Source: Shewanella sp. 10N.286.48.A6
Lineage (GTDB): Bacteria; Pseudomonadota; Gammaproteobacteria; Enterobacterales; Shewanellaceae
Reading direction: 5' to 3'
Assembly (NCBI RefSeq): GCF_002873135.1
Contig: NZ_MCVI01000011.1
Coordinates: 1-38,791, forward strand
Length of the DNA: 38,791 bases
Part shown: piece by piece, positions 9,001-17,049 of the stretch
Layout of the letters: every line of letters starts with the position of its first letter
How positions within the stretch are numbered: position 1 is the stretch's first letter
The notes under the pieces: model-generated
What the model was told of the DNA's origin: nothing
Database searches by the model: none
Seen by the model: only the letters and a program-made list of their open reading frames with translations
Program-made: the position numbers and the translations under genes

Positions 9001-9645
9001 ACTTATTCAAGCTCTGCTGAAGCAACCGTTATGACCATAGCGGGAAGTAGTGTAAATAAAGTTGCCAGAATGGCTGATACAACAACAGACGCGGATGCAG
9101 AATTACGCTTAACAACGGACCCACTTGCTGAAGGCTCTATTTCTACAACCCTTAAGTTACAAGCCATTGCTGGCTTTACTGCTACAGATGGTGTTTCTGA
9201 AGATAATACTGCTTATATTAGTGTTTACGGAGGCTCTGCTTCTTCAGGTAACTTAACGGGCGAAATTGTCTTAAGTAATGATGGCAGCGTTAAATACCGT
9301 GATGCAAATAAAGATCAGCAAATCATTGATGGCTTAACGTATACAGATGATACTGATATTAATGTAGTGCTTGAATGGACTGCGACAGGTTATTCTGTGT
9401 CAATTGATGGTGGCACAACGTTCTACGGCCCTTATGTTGCCATTAATACGGGCAGTGCAACAGAAACCTATCAAATTCGTATTGGTAGCTCTTCGAAAGA
9501 GTCAGCAAAAGAGTTATTAGCTGATGACATCGTGATTGATGATGCAACAGATACGGCGGTTCTATCTGAGGACTTCGAAAGTTATGCTGTGGGTGACGAT
9601 CTAAGTACGACTTACTCTGGTTCTGCCGAAGCAACAGTGCAATAA
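6022..9645 (+). CDS. Large VCBS-repeat lipoprotein, candidate surface alginate-binding protein
   Basis: I chose ATG 6022 (GGAG eight bases before) over an upstream TTG at 5992. It gives a clean lipoprotein signal, MNNKSFIPLIIATGLLGC, with Cys18 as the lipidated residue. The mature 1190-residue chain shows an Ig-like segment (about 30-110), a region with paired cysteines (about 125-250), and a VCBS-type domain (about 373-463). Next come a beta-rich LamG/CBM-like module (about 464-700), a second VCBS domain (about 710-803), and two near-identical beta-rich modules (about 811-1013 and 1014-1207). There is no recognisable catalytic motif. Following the receptor by 63 bp, it is a good candidate for the surface glycan-binding partner that SusD-like proteins provide in Bacteroidetes. 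That role is inferred, not shown. The protein is very acidic, as is common for marine surface proteins. Confidence 0.8.
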   Translation: MNNKSFIPLIIATGLLGCGGDDGAELNGNTRGSIAITGSNFIAGETISAAATDADGIIADTLTYVWSTGVIGTSITITEADEGSVISVSANYTDEAGFTEGVGASTPTINPTLNVSASIIKGPIDGATCDIFEVDDSGAAVLPAQAAATSDVSGGVTFSDVHFEGTGLIACTGGTYTDESTGLTLDAPQLRSVVNVVENSVQTDEDGNPVLDDMGEEVLVSPPTYVVSPLTEMAVQNAGSDLNQFAEEAEIINARFGIRFDTTEVLPTLVGTVELGADGAEDADRYGSVLALLSQVDADNADADLSTVMQDLARDVADGSFSEESLVTLETAQINLQTTSQVADSVDEALLDGIGAAVGYNNDPVAAIIEGELAGTVQHTATLPLTGSLTIIDPNFEEDAFVAQTDVALDYGTFSISANGSWSYTVMTANETLASLELGNSVYDSITIASIDGTTAEINIRVASLTQVVKISDTGGDTGEIRFSVDNLRQGKLSASLSKEVALGSDGNIKDAYITLYGSSGSSSESLMDLRIQGEQSTLNEDGSETTIDPRFFVRNTDSDAYPGNLITAPFVEEQFYDVEITWDLDATEQITVTIDGEVIGGGSFSTAAVVDSDYTGLDQWFADGVKAIQFRFGDNDRTIPFGSFYVDNIEVFSDTAGTTSIFLDDFEGYDAGETLDGTDSKYGLAIYSEVIVFDAGDGTVEPTPAVFFDLTGRIASNEATATGAVSVLDPDVGEDSIVQTTLMGTYGTLSILDDGSWTYTLDTTDATIAALVVGESELDTFTIESFDGTTAELAITITGTVVVATGDNNVARMADTSTDADAELRLTTDPLAEGSISTTLKLQAIAGFTATDGVSEDNTAYISVYGGSASSGNLTGEIVFTNDGTVKYRDANKDQQIIDGLTYTDDTDIDVVLEWTATGYSVSIDGGTTFYGPYVAINTGSATQTYQIRIGSSSKESAKELLADDIVIADDTGSAVLSEDFEIFAEGEDLSTTYSSSAEATVMTIAGSSVNKVARMADTTTDADAELRLTTDPLAEGSISTTLKLQAIAGFTATDGVSEDNTAYISVYGGSASSGNLTGEIVLSNDGSVKYRDANKDQQIIDGLTYTDDTDINVVLEWTATGYSVSIDGGTTFYGPYVAINTGSATETYQIRIGSSSKESAKELLADDIVIDDATDTAVLSEDFESYAVGDDLSTTYSGSAEATVQ
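8452..9645 (+). repeat. Tandem duplication of a 609-bp module inside the lipoprotein gene
   Basis: Positions 8452-9060 and 9061-9645 encode the same 203-residue module twice (the second copy is slightly shorter at its end). The DNA from about 8512 to 8925 matches 9121 to 9534 almost base for base, with only scattered differences (for example FTNDGT against LSNDGS). Conservation at silent positions points to a recent duplication or ongoing gene conversion. The module starts VARMADT and ends with a DDIVI...SEDFE linker. A more distant relative may lie at about 7430-8120. Confidence 0.85.
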
Positions 9646-9691
9646 GGCTAATCAACTTGCAGTTGTAAATTAATGTTTTAAACAATGTGTT

Positions 9692-9723
9692 AAAAATGCC
9701 GCTTATTGATAGCGGCATTTTTT
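9692..9723 (+). terminator. Rho-independent terminator after the alginate operon
   Basis: A 12-bp perfect stem AAAAATGCCGCT / AGCGGCATTTTT with a 7-base loop, followed by more T. It closes the lyase-receptor-lipoprotein unit. Confidence 0.9.
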
Positions 9724-10125
9724 GTTCTTATTTTGTAGAGCAAAGTGTGCTATTTGAATGCGACTTTCGCTCTTTTAAAGGGTTAGTTGTATCCAACATT
9801 TAGCTTAGAGCTAATTTTATTGGGTTATTTTGTTAAACTCGATAAGTTGACAGTATCAACTGATCAAATGAACCGCTTTCTATCTCATCAATTTTAAACT
9901 TATCTGGTTAGCCGAAACTTTTCTAAAACGCTAGGCTAGTTTAACTATGCTATGTTTATTGGTGCTGTGGTTGCGGCTTTCAGCAGTCTTTGTCGTTATA
10001 TAGTCATTAGCCTTTAGTAACTAAAAAGTTAAGAGTGGGTAGGGCGTTCAGGCTTCCAATCTAGTTGAAAATGGCATTAATGATTTCTTTAAAGTGTATG
10101 TTTGTAATTATGTCGGGGTAGCGTT
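9724..10125. other. Intergenic region, nothing recognised
   Basis: About 400 AT-rich bases between the operon terminator and the zinc peptidase. No open frame of note, no tRNA-like fold and no strong repeat was seen. It presumably contains the peptidase promoter. Confidence 0.5.
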
Positions 10126-11043
10126 ATGCGTTGGCGTGGAAAGCGTAAAAGTAGCAATGTAGAAGATCGTCGTAATACGCAAGTCTCAGGTGCTGGTGGC
10201 TTTGGCCGAGGTGGTGGGGGCATTTTACGACTGCTACCGATGATATTTAAGGTGCTTGGGTTTAAAGGAACCGCGATACTGATTGTGGGTGTGGGCGCTT
10301 ACGGATTATTTACCGGCAACCTAGGTAATATGTTAGGTGGACTTGGGCTACAACAAGAAACCTCTACAGGTGTTTCTACTATGCCTTTAACTGAAACCGC
10401 AGCAGAAAGAGAGCAGGTTGATTTTGTAGCGGTTATTCTTGCGGACACGGAAGAAACCTGGAGCAGTTTATTTCAGCAGCGGGGCATGACCTATCAAGAA
10501 CCCAGCTTGGTGTTGTTTCGTGATGCAGTAAAATCAGCTTGTGGTATGGCACAGTCTGCTATGGGGCCATTTTATTGTCCTGCAGACCAACAAGTTTACA
10601 TTGACCTGAGTTTTTTTGAGCAATTAAAAAATCAGTTCAAAGCGCCTGGAGATTTTGCCCAAGCTTACGTTATTGCCCATGAAGTGGGTCATCACATTCA
10701 AACTCTGCTGGGGATATCCAGTGAAGTTCATGCCGCTCGCAGTAAGTTAAGCGCAGTTGAGGGCAATAAGCTGTCGGTTAAGCAGGAATTGCAGGCGGAC
10801 TGCTTTGCTGGTGTTTGGGCAAATCATGCCAATAATAGCCGTCAGTTACTTGAAACGGGTGATATTGAAGAGGGCTTAACTGCAGCAAGCGCTATCGGTG
10901 ATGATACCTTACAAAAACAATCACAAGGCCATGTCAGCCCTGACTCTTTTACTCATGGCAGCTCGGCACAGAGAGTGAAATGGTTTCAAGTCGGTTTTGC
11001 CAGCGGCAATATGGAAAGTTGTGATACCTTTAAAGGCAGTTAG
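10126..11043 (+). CDS. ypfJ: YpfJ-family neutral zinc metallopeptidase
   Basis: A 305-residue membrane-anchored protein of the YpfJ/KPN_02809 putative metalloprotease family. A short basic N-terminus (MRWRGKRKSSNVEDRR) and a glycine-rich stretch precede one membrane segment (about 42-63). The zincin motif HEVGH is at 185-189, and the downstream ELQADCFAGVWA segment is the conserved motif expected to complete the metal site. Length is close to the family norm (about 290). Substrate and physiological role are not established for this family. It has its own region between two terminators and does not look like part of the alginate operon. Confidence 0.85.
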   Translation: MRWRGKRKSSNVEDRRNTQVSGAGGFGRGGGGILRLLPMIFKVLGFKGTAILIVGVGAYGLFTGNLGNMLGGLGLQQETSTGVSTMPLTETAAEREQVDFVAVILADTEETWSSLFQQRGMTYQEPSLVLFRDAVKSACGMAQSAMGPFYCPADQQVYIDLSFFEQLKNQFKAPGDFAQAYVIAHEVGHHIQTLLGISSEVHAARSKLSAVEGNKLSVKQELQADCFAGVWANHANNSRQLLETGDIEEGLTAASAIGDDTLQKQSQGHVSPDSFTHGSSAQRVKWFQVGFASGNMESCDTFKGS

Positions 11044-11090
11044 AGAAAAAATGTCGAGTAGTATTAAGCGAGTGAGAGATTAATTGAAAT

Positions 11091-11119
11091 AATAAGCCGT
11101 TGATATTCAACGGCTTATT
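11091..11119. terminator. Shared terminator between convergent genes
   Basis: A perfect 13-bp inverted repeat AATAAGCCGTTGA / TCAACGGCTTATT with a 3-base loop lies between the peptidase (plus) and the reductase (minus). AT-rich flanks are present on both sides, so it probably works in both directions. The T-tract is weak. Confidence 0.75.
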
Positions 11120-11174
11120 AGTGTTTGGTTTATAAAGCGTTTAACTTATAAGCTAACGATAAGTTAATGTCGAA

Positions 11175-12056
11175 TTACTTTTCTAATTTAGTGAAGTAGT
11201 CGAAGATAACAGGTACGTCATTTTGACCAAGGCCTGCATCAACACCTGCTTGAAGTGCTTTAGACGTTCCTTCAGCGATTGGTGACTCAGTACCTAAGTC
11301 AGAAACCATTTGTAAAAAGTAACCAAGGTCTTTGTTTGCATTGGCAACCGAGAAACCTAACTTCTCTTCGCCATCGACAGCATAGAACTTAGTGAACTGC
11401 ATGAATGGTGAGTTAGAAGGGCCAGCAGACATAATGTCGAATAATTGCTGACCGTCAACACCTGCCGCTTTTGCAACTGCAAACGCTTGAGACATAGCAG
11501 TAACAGTAGTCATACCAATGAAGTTATTGATTAACTTAGTTGTGTGACCTGCACCTAATTTACCTAGGTGGAATACGTTTTCACCTTGCTCTTCTAAAAC
11601 AGGTTTAACTTTGTTGAATGTGTCGATGTCACCAGCAGCCATGATGTTTAAAAGACCATCTTTAGCGTGAGCAGGAGTACGTCCAAGAGGCGCATCGATC
11701 ATGCTACAGCCTTTTTCGGCAAGCGCTGCACCAATTTTGATAGTAGAAGCAGGGATAGAAGTTCCGAAGTCTACTAATGTAGTACCTTCTTTCATTCCGG
11801 CTAGAACACCATCTTCACCGTATACAATTTTTTCAACAACTGCAGAAGTTGTTAGACAGAATTGAACGATATCAGAAGCCGCTGCTAATTCTTTACCAGA
11901 AGTGAATTGGGTAGCATTGCCACGAGCAAGAACTGCATCAACTGCATCTTGGTTAAGATCCATAACGTTAACTTGGTAACCACGTGTTTGTAGGTTTTCA
12001 ACCATGTTGCCGCCCATAAGGCCAAGACCGATGAATCCGATGACTGGTTTTGTCAT
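11175..12056 (-). CDS. dehR: DEH reductase, 3-hydroxyisobutyrate dehydrogenase family
   Basis: A 293-residue NAD(P)-dependent beta-hydroxyacid dehydrogenase. The Rossmann motif GFIGLGLMGGNM is at 8-19, the substrate-binding DFGTSIPAST near 97-106 and the catalytic-lysine region GAGHTTKLINNF near 168-179. From memory the whole sequence closely resembles Vibrio DehR. That enzyme reduces 4-deoxy-L-erythro-5-hexoseulose uronate (DEH, the monomer from alginate lyases) to 2-keto-3-deoxygluconate in the cytoplasm. Neighbouring alginate genes support this. Other members of the family act on tartronate semialdehyde or 3-hydroxyisobutyrate, so the substrate needs proof. The start is fixed by AGGAG upstream of ATG. 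Confidence 0.82.
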   Translation of the reverse strand: MTKPVIGFIGLGLMGGNMVENLQTRGYQVNVMDLNQDAVDAVLARGNATQFTSGKELAAASDIVQFCLTTSAVVEKIVYGEDGVLAGMKEGTTLVDFGTSIPASTIKIGAALAEKGCSMIDAPLGRTPAHAKDGLLNIMAAGDIDTFNKVKPVLEEQGENVFHLGKLGAGHTTKLINNFIGMTTVTAMSQAFAVAKAAGVDGQQLFDIMSAGPSNSPFMQFTKFYAVDGEEKLGFSVANANKDLGYFLQMVSDLGTESPIAEGTSKALQAGVDAGLGQNDVPVIFDYFTKLEK

Positions 12057-12274
12057 TTCTAACTCCTAAATATATTGATATATGCTTATCTGAATTGAAA
12101 GTTGCTCACCTTAATATGAAGGTGGGCAATGTTATTTATATAAAAAGTGCTCTAGAGCTCAGGCTAGTTAACTTATTAGCTCTATTTAAGAATTAACTCT
12201 TTATCTATTAATCGTGTCGTGTTTCTTAACATTAGATGTCGTTTACAAGGCTTTTATATCGCCCAATACTCACT

Positions 12275-12280
12275 TACCAA
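12275..12280 (-). promoter_or_regulatory. Single TTGGTAA box upstream of dehR
   Basis: On the minus strand AATTGGTAAGTGAG lies about 220 bp before the dehR start. It resembles the boxes near the lyase and the second receptor. A weaker relative (TTTGGTTGAC) lies some 46 bp further upstream. A single six-base match is weak evidence alone. Confidence 0.3.
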
Positions 12281-12409
12281 TTTGTATTACAATATGGTAG
12301 GTATAGTCGTCACTTTTGTCAACCAAACACTATTTGTTCTCTTGCAAAAGTGTGACTAAAAAAGGGTTGGCTGTTATTTTGAGCAAAAACACTCGAAAAT
12401 GAATTTTTG

Positions 12410-12425
12410 TGTAACCTAAATCACA
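12410..12425. promoter_or_regulatory. Candidate CRP (cAMP receptor protein) site
   Basis: TGTAACCTAAATCACA matches the TGTGA-N6-TCACA consensus with one change. It lies in the 600-bp gap between dehR (start 12056, minus) and the second receptor's 3' end, some 355 bp before dehR. Catabolite control of an alginate gene would make sense, but the distance is long. Confidence 0.4.
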
Positions 12426-12619
12426 TTAATGTTTTTATTCAACTACTTGCTCTGTTCTGCTTGTGTATTGAACGTGTCATTACTGAACAGTTAAGTGCTA
12501 AATATATTTCGGTATAAGACTGAAAGTCTATAAAACAGTGCTTTTAGTCTTAATCGGAATATTGATTAATCTACATTTTGTATTATCTATGTGACCTTTA
12601 ATTTGTCTTTTATGAGAAA

Positions 12620-12643
12620 AGAGCCTATCAACTGATAGGCTCT
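12620..12643 (-). terminator. Terminator of the second TonB receptor
   Basis: An 11-bp perfect stem AGAGCCTATCA / TGATAGGCTCT with a 2-base centre. In the minus direction it is followed by TTTTCTC. It lies 17 bp past the receptor stop codon. The rest of the gap (12057-12619) is AT-rich with no gene seen. Confidence 0.85.
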
Positions 12644-12660
12644 ACATTACCATGTTCTCA

Positions 12661-15648
12661 TTAGAACTTAGCGCGAACACCGACAGTGTAGCGACGATCC
12701 GCTTCACTGTATTTCCACACTGAATCCAGTTCAGTGGTGTATTCAATTGGTTCGCCTGTGAGGTTTACCACATTGCCTACAATGGTGAAGTTATCATTGA
12801 TATCCCAACTTGCTGAGAAATCAAGTTGACCACGTGCTTCACGGTAGTTATTACCAACAGTTGCATCATAATTATCAGAGGTAGGATCATTTTGGTTAAA
12901 GACGTTATAACCTAATGCGCCGACAGTTTGAACACGTTTTTCTGCTTGTGAGTATAAGTAACGGTCACGCCAGTTGTACGCTAAACGGAATTGCAATCCC
13001 TCATTTTCCCAGTAAATTTGTCCATTCGCGGTGTTTTCCGAAATGTTCAATAATGGGTTACCATCAGGTTGTTCACTATCTGCATAGGTGTAGTTGGCAT
13101 TGACACCGAAGCCAGACCATAAGCCTGGTAATGAGGTAAATTGTTGTTGGTAACCTAGTTCAATACCTTGAACACTACCACTACCACCGTTAACATCAGT
13201 GTCGACCACAATACCTGTTTGGCCTGCAGCTTTTTGAGCATCAACATAAGCTAAGCCTTGATCTTCTGTAGCAAAGTTGACATCACCTTGGCTTTGACCT
13301 GCTGTATCAAGTAAACAAATGTTGCCCCATTCAGTGGTATTTTGTCCTGAAACCGTATTGGCATCAGCTAAACAGCTACTGTCGGTTTGAGTAAATGAGT
13401 TAACATCTTTGTAGAATAATGCTGCTGAAACGATACCGCCGTTACCAAAGTAATGTTCTACTGAAAGATCATATTGTGTAACACGGTAAGGCTCTAACTC
13501 GTATGAACCTTGAGTACCGGTCACTAAAGAGTTATCAATAGTTAACGAAGGGCTTAGTTCATCAAAGTCAGCACGGCGCATCACTTTTGCCGCTGCGAAA
13601 CGTAATAAAGTTTCTTCAGTTAGGGTATATGTGACGTTTAAACTCGGTAAGAAATCTGAGTAATCATTTTTACCGGTATCAAGCACTTTATTACCGTTGG
13701 CATCGACTGATGCAACCACGCTTGATTCTAAGTCAGTTTGAATATAACGTCCGCCGACAACAGCGGTTAAATCATCAAAGTCTAAGTGAACTTGTGCGTA
13801 TATAGCGCTGGTTGTTTCATTAATCTCTTTATAGGCACTTGAATCTTCGACCATATTATCGGCTAAAGTACCGTTCATTGCATATGATGTATCTTGCAAC
13901 ATCTGTTGAACTAACGCATAAGTTTGTTCGGTATTTTGCAATTGGTCAGCGTCATATACATTATATGTCAACATATCATTTTGACCGGCAATGCCTGTTT
14001 GGTCGAATGAATTACTCATGTTAACCACATTCATGCTGTCGCTAAGCAGTGGGTTGTCAATCCAAATAGGGCTATATAAACCATCAGCGTTGGTGGCTTT
14101 TTTATATGAGTCCTTAAGGGTAGTGCCATTAGGTTTTAGGTCAAAACGGTTAGCAGAGTAATCTCTGTCAGTAAAGCGTACACCTGCTTTAACAGCTGAA
14201 ACCCAATCGACACCAACATCAGAAATCTTAAAATCAAATCGAAGTGCTTGTTCTTCATTCTCAGTTTCTAAGGTTTTATGGAAAAACTCACGGAAAACTA
14301 AGTTATCAGGATTGGTTAGCATGCCATTATCAGCATAGGTGTAACCTGGGATACCACTGCCACTAAATGAACTACTCGTGCTGGTATGAGTGACTAGGTC
14401 AAGGGTTGGATCTGTACGTTCGATTGGACGTAAATTAAATTCATTGGCGGTTTGTTTTTCTTTTGACTTTGATAATGAATATTCGGCTGAAAGTTCAATA
14501 TTATCAGACAGAAACCACTCACCTCCAATGGCATGTGAGGTTGAGTCTGATGTGGTAAAGTCACTCCATGTTTTAGGAATAACTAACACGCCATCTAGAT
14601 CGTAATTGTGTAGTTGGCCATTGCTGTCATAGTAAGAGTCATCTCTAGCAACAGTACTACCACCCACATCAAGAATTGAATATGCTGATTGACCACCGTC
14701 TAACTTGGTGCCGTTTAAATCAAGGTAAATATTGGCGTTGGCACTTTCTGGTTCCCACTGTAGTGAGATACCCACAGCTGTACGTTCACGTTCTTCTGTT
14801 TTTTGTTCTGCCGTTGTTTGGGTTCTACGCAGGTATTTACCATTTGGTCCGCCAGAATCATCGAATGTGCCATCACCATTGATATCAATATTATTGTCTA
14901 GTAAATCAACTTTATTGAAGTACTCATCACGGCGTAATTCACGGTCTAAGTAAGATAAGTTAGCAGAAGCACCAAACGTACCGGCACTGCCTAAATCCCA
15001 ATTATTACCCAGTCCCAATGTGAAGTTAGGAGCAATATTTTCTGTTTTATCTGCGTATTCACCATCAAGAGTAATAGCCACTAATGGCTCACTCAGTTCG
15101 AGTGGGCGAACCGTTTGCATATTAACTGTACCACCTAACGCACCTTCAATCATGTCAGGTGTTGGAGACTTAATGACTTCAACTGTTTTTAAGAAGCTTG
15201 AAGGGAAGTCGGATAAATTAATACCGCCACGACCAGGGCCTGCTGTAGAACGGCCGTTTAGTAGAATAAGGTTTTCTGATACGCCACGAATGGTAACTGA
15301 TTCACCCACACCAAAATCTGTTGCTATTGAAACACCCGTGATACGTTGTAGCGCTTCTGCTATATTGTTATCAGGTAACTTACCAATATCTTCAGCGACA
15401 ATCGCATCAACAATTCTATCATCGGTACGTTTTAGTAGATTAGCTGCTTTTAAACTACCAAATATGCCACGAACGGCAATGACTTCAATTTCGTTTGAGT
15501 CGCTAGCGTCTGCATTTGTCTGGGCTTCAGGCTCTGCTGCCATTGCCGACATTGATAACATTGCCGTTAATGTTGCGCCAAAAATACTAATATTATTTGC
15601 TTTACTTCTAGCCCCAGTAAACATCGAACTTATTTTATTCAGCTTCAT
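12661..15648 (-). CDS. TonB-dependent receptor (second), carbohydrate type
   Basis: A 995-residue outer-membrane receptor. I chose ATG 15648, which follows GGGGGG by five bases; a longer frame begins at 15714 but adds an implausible N-terminus. A signal peptide (about 1-38, ending ...SMSAMAA) is followed by a TonB-box-like IEVIAVRG. The plug carries AEALQRITGVSIATD, VTIRGVSENLILLNGR and DMIEGALGGTVNMQT, which place it in the receptor family often tied to sugars. The barrel ends GVRAKF. It is transcribed toward dehR but has its own terminator. Divergent from the kelch lipoprotein across a promoter with phased boxes. Alginate-oligomer uptake is inferred from neighbourhood; other glycans are possible. 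Confidence 0.88.
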   Translation of the reverse strand: MKLNKISSMFTGARSKANNISIFGATLTAMLSMSAMAAEPEAQTNADASDSNEIEVIAVRGIFGSLKAANLLKRTDDRIVDAIVAEDIGKLPDNNIAEALQRITGVSIATDFGVGESVTIRGVSENLILLNGRSTAGPGRGGINLSDFPSSFLKTVEVIKSPTPDMIEGALGGTVNMQTVRPLELSEPLVAITLDGEYADKTENIAPNFTLGLGNNWDLGSAGTFGASANLSYLDRELRRDEYFNKVDLLDNNIDINGDGTFDDSGGPNGKYLRRTQTTAEQKTEERERTAVGISLQWEPESANANIYLDLNGTKLDGGQSAYSILDVGGSTVARDDSYYDSNGQLHNYDLDGVLVIPKTWSDFTTSDSTSHAIGGEWFLSDNIELSAEYSLSKSKEKQTANEFNLRPIERTDPTLDLVTHTSTSSSFSGSGIPGYTYADNGMLTNPDNLVFREFFHKTLETENEEQALRFDFKISDVGVDWVSAVKAGVRFTDRDYSANRFDLKPNGTTLKDSYKKATNADGLYSPIWIDNPLLSDSMNVVNMSNSFDQTGIAGQNDMLTYNVYDADQLQNTEQTYALVQQMLQDTSYAMNGTLADNMVEDSSAYKEINETTSAIYAQVHLDFDDLTAVVGGRYIQTDLESSVVASVDANGNKVLDTGKNDYSDFLPSLNVTYTLTEETLLRFAAAKVMRRADFDELSPSLTIDNSLVTGTQGSYELEPYRVTQYDLSVEHYFGNGGIVSAALFYKDVNSFTQTDSSCLADANTVSGQNTTEWGNICLLDTAGQSQGDVNFATEDQGLAYVDAQKAAGQTGIVVDTDVNGGSGSVQGIELGYQQQFTSLPGLWSGFGVNANYTYADSEQPDGNPLLNISENTANGQIYWENEGLQFRLAYNWRDRYLYSQAEKRVQTVGALGYNVFNQNDPTSDNYDATVGNNYREARGQLDFSASWDINDNFTIVGNVVNLTGEPIEYTTELDSVWKYSEADRRYTVGVRAKF

Positions 15649-15727
15649 ATTTCCCCCCAAGAAATCATTAATTTTTGTATGACCAATTGCTGTTCTTTTA
15701 ATCGGTTGATACATTTATATAGTATGT

Positions 15728-15777
15728 TACCAATAGTCGCAACCATTATTACCAAATTGTTAACTATGTTATACCAA
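15728..15777 (-). promoter_or_regulatory. Three TTGGTA boxes at exact 22-bp spacing before the second receptor
   Basis: On the plus strand TACCAA begins at 15728, 15750 and 15772. Reading with the receptor gene, the boxes are TTTGGTATAAC, TTTGGTAATAAT and ATTGGTAACATA. They share orientation and helical phase, and the last is followed by an AT-rich TACTATATAA stretch that could hold a -10 element. They resemble the array at 930-1040. Likely an operator for a cooperatively binding regulator of the receptor, and possibly of the divergent kelch gene. Confidence 0.5.
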
Positions 15778-15948
15778 AGTATATATTAGTAGCCGTGATT
15801 TTTGTAAGTCAGCTGAATAAGGAATTGTATAAAGGAACGGTTATAATCAGAATAGCTTGAATTTAGGTAAATGAAAATTAGGTAACTCATTGACGGTGAA
15901 AGGATACTTCAATATTCTACGGCCTTCATAATTTAATGGATTAAAGAC

Positions 15949-16890
15949 ATGATGAAGCCAAAAATTAATTTTCTATTACTACCGATACTTATTTTAATGA
16001 TTCTTAGCGGTTGTAGTAGCAAACCTGTGTTACACCCTGAGCCCATTACCTTGACTAGCGCTCGATTTGGTCATGCCGCAGTCAATGATGGTCAAAACAT
16101 CTATGTATTGGCAGGGTCTAACAGCACAGGTTTTCTTTCCGACATTGAAATCATTGAGCCTATATCAGGTAAAAAGCAGGTGTTAGCGAATAAACTCATC
16201 CCAAGAAGGTTTTTTTCTGCGGTTTGGGATGGGCAAGAGTCAATTTATATTATTGGTGGTGTCAGCTTTGAGGCCCAAAAATTTAGATTTGAACACCGCG
16301 TAGAAGTGTTTAATACCGTGACCCACCAAGTTAGCTTTGCCAAGCCGTTACCTGCACCAACAAGACGTAATAGTGCCGTTTTGTTAAATGGTAATATTTA
16401 TGTTGTTGGTGGCTCATACCCTAAAAATGGTCAGTTAGCACCGAGTGGCTTAGTCGCTGTGTTAAATGGTGAGACACAAGGCTGGGTTAGAGCGGCCAAT
16501 ATGCCAACCACGAAAGAAACTAGAGCAGTGGTTCATGATGGTTATATCTATGTGGTGGGTGGCTATGATAATAAAACCTCATTAACAGCTTTTGAAAAAT
16601 ATGATCCGCAATTAAAAAAGTGGCAATCATTACCCGCTTTACCTGAAGCTATCAGTGCCCATTCAATGTCAGTGGTTAACCAAAAGCTGTTTGTATTTGG
16701 CAGTTATGACAATTTGACATTAACTTACGCATACGATTTTGTCAGTGAGCAATGGATGAAGATTGATATTGGTTATCAAGCCAGTAGACATAATGCAGCG
16801 ACCACACTCGGTGACACCACTTATGTGATTGGCGGCAATACCGACATAAAAGGTCAATATCTGAAAGATATACAAGTCTTTAAATTGTAG
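15949..16890 (+). CDS. Kelch-repeat lipoprotein
   Basis: A 313-residue protein with a lipoprotein signal (ILMILSGCSSKP; Cys about 22). About six kelch motifs follow, seen as IYVLAGS, IYIIGGV, IYVVGGS, IYVVGGY, LFVFGSY and TYVIGGN at roughly 45-50-residue steps. These predict one beta-propeller anchored to a membrane and facing the periplasm or surface. Bacterial kelch propellers include sialate epimerases (NanM) and sugar-binding proteins, but no specific active site can be recognised. Divergent transcription from the TonB receptor suggests a shared substrate. Function unknown. Confidence 0.8.
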   Translation: MMKPKINFLLLPILILMILSGCSSKPVLHPEPITLTSARFGHAAVNDGQNIYVLAGSNSTGFLSDIEIIEPISGKKQVLANKLIPRRFFSAVWDGQESIYIIGGVSFEAQKFRFEHRVEVFNTVTHQVSFAKPLPAPTRRNSAVLLNGNIYVVGGSYPKNGQLAPSGLVAVLNGETQGWVRAANMPTTKETRAVVHDGYIYVVGGYDNKTSLTAFEKYDPQLKKWQSLPALPEAISAHSMSVVNQKLFVFGSYDNLTLTYAYDFVSEQWMKIDIGYQASRHNAATTLGDTTYVIGGNTDIKGQYLKDIQVFKL

Positions 16891-17049
16891 TTTTAGCGAA
16901 TGTAAGCTTATTCAGGCTGTTCACAGCTGAAATCAATCATGCCCCATCAATGGCTACTTTTTAAAGGTTTAGCGGACGGGGCATGTTTGAACTATCTACA
17001 ATGGTCGATAACTACAGCTGATAACCCGCCTTTTAAAGCTTGATAGTCG

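Noticed and set aside
15020..15682. Plus-strand open frame of 220 codons
   Set aside because: It is exactly antisense to the N-terminal part of the second TonB receptor, whose protein is well conserved; no ribosome-binding site.
16938..16985. Terminator for the kelch gene (CATGCCCC / GGGGCATG)
   Set aside because: The 8-bp arms are 32 bases apart and no T-run follows; it could be a structured RNA but support is too thin.
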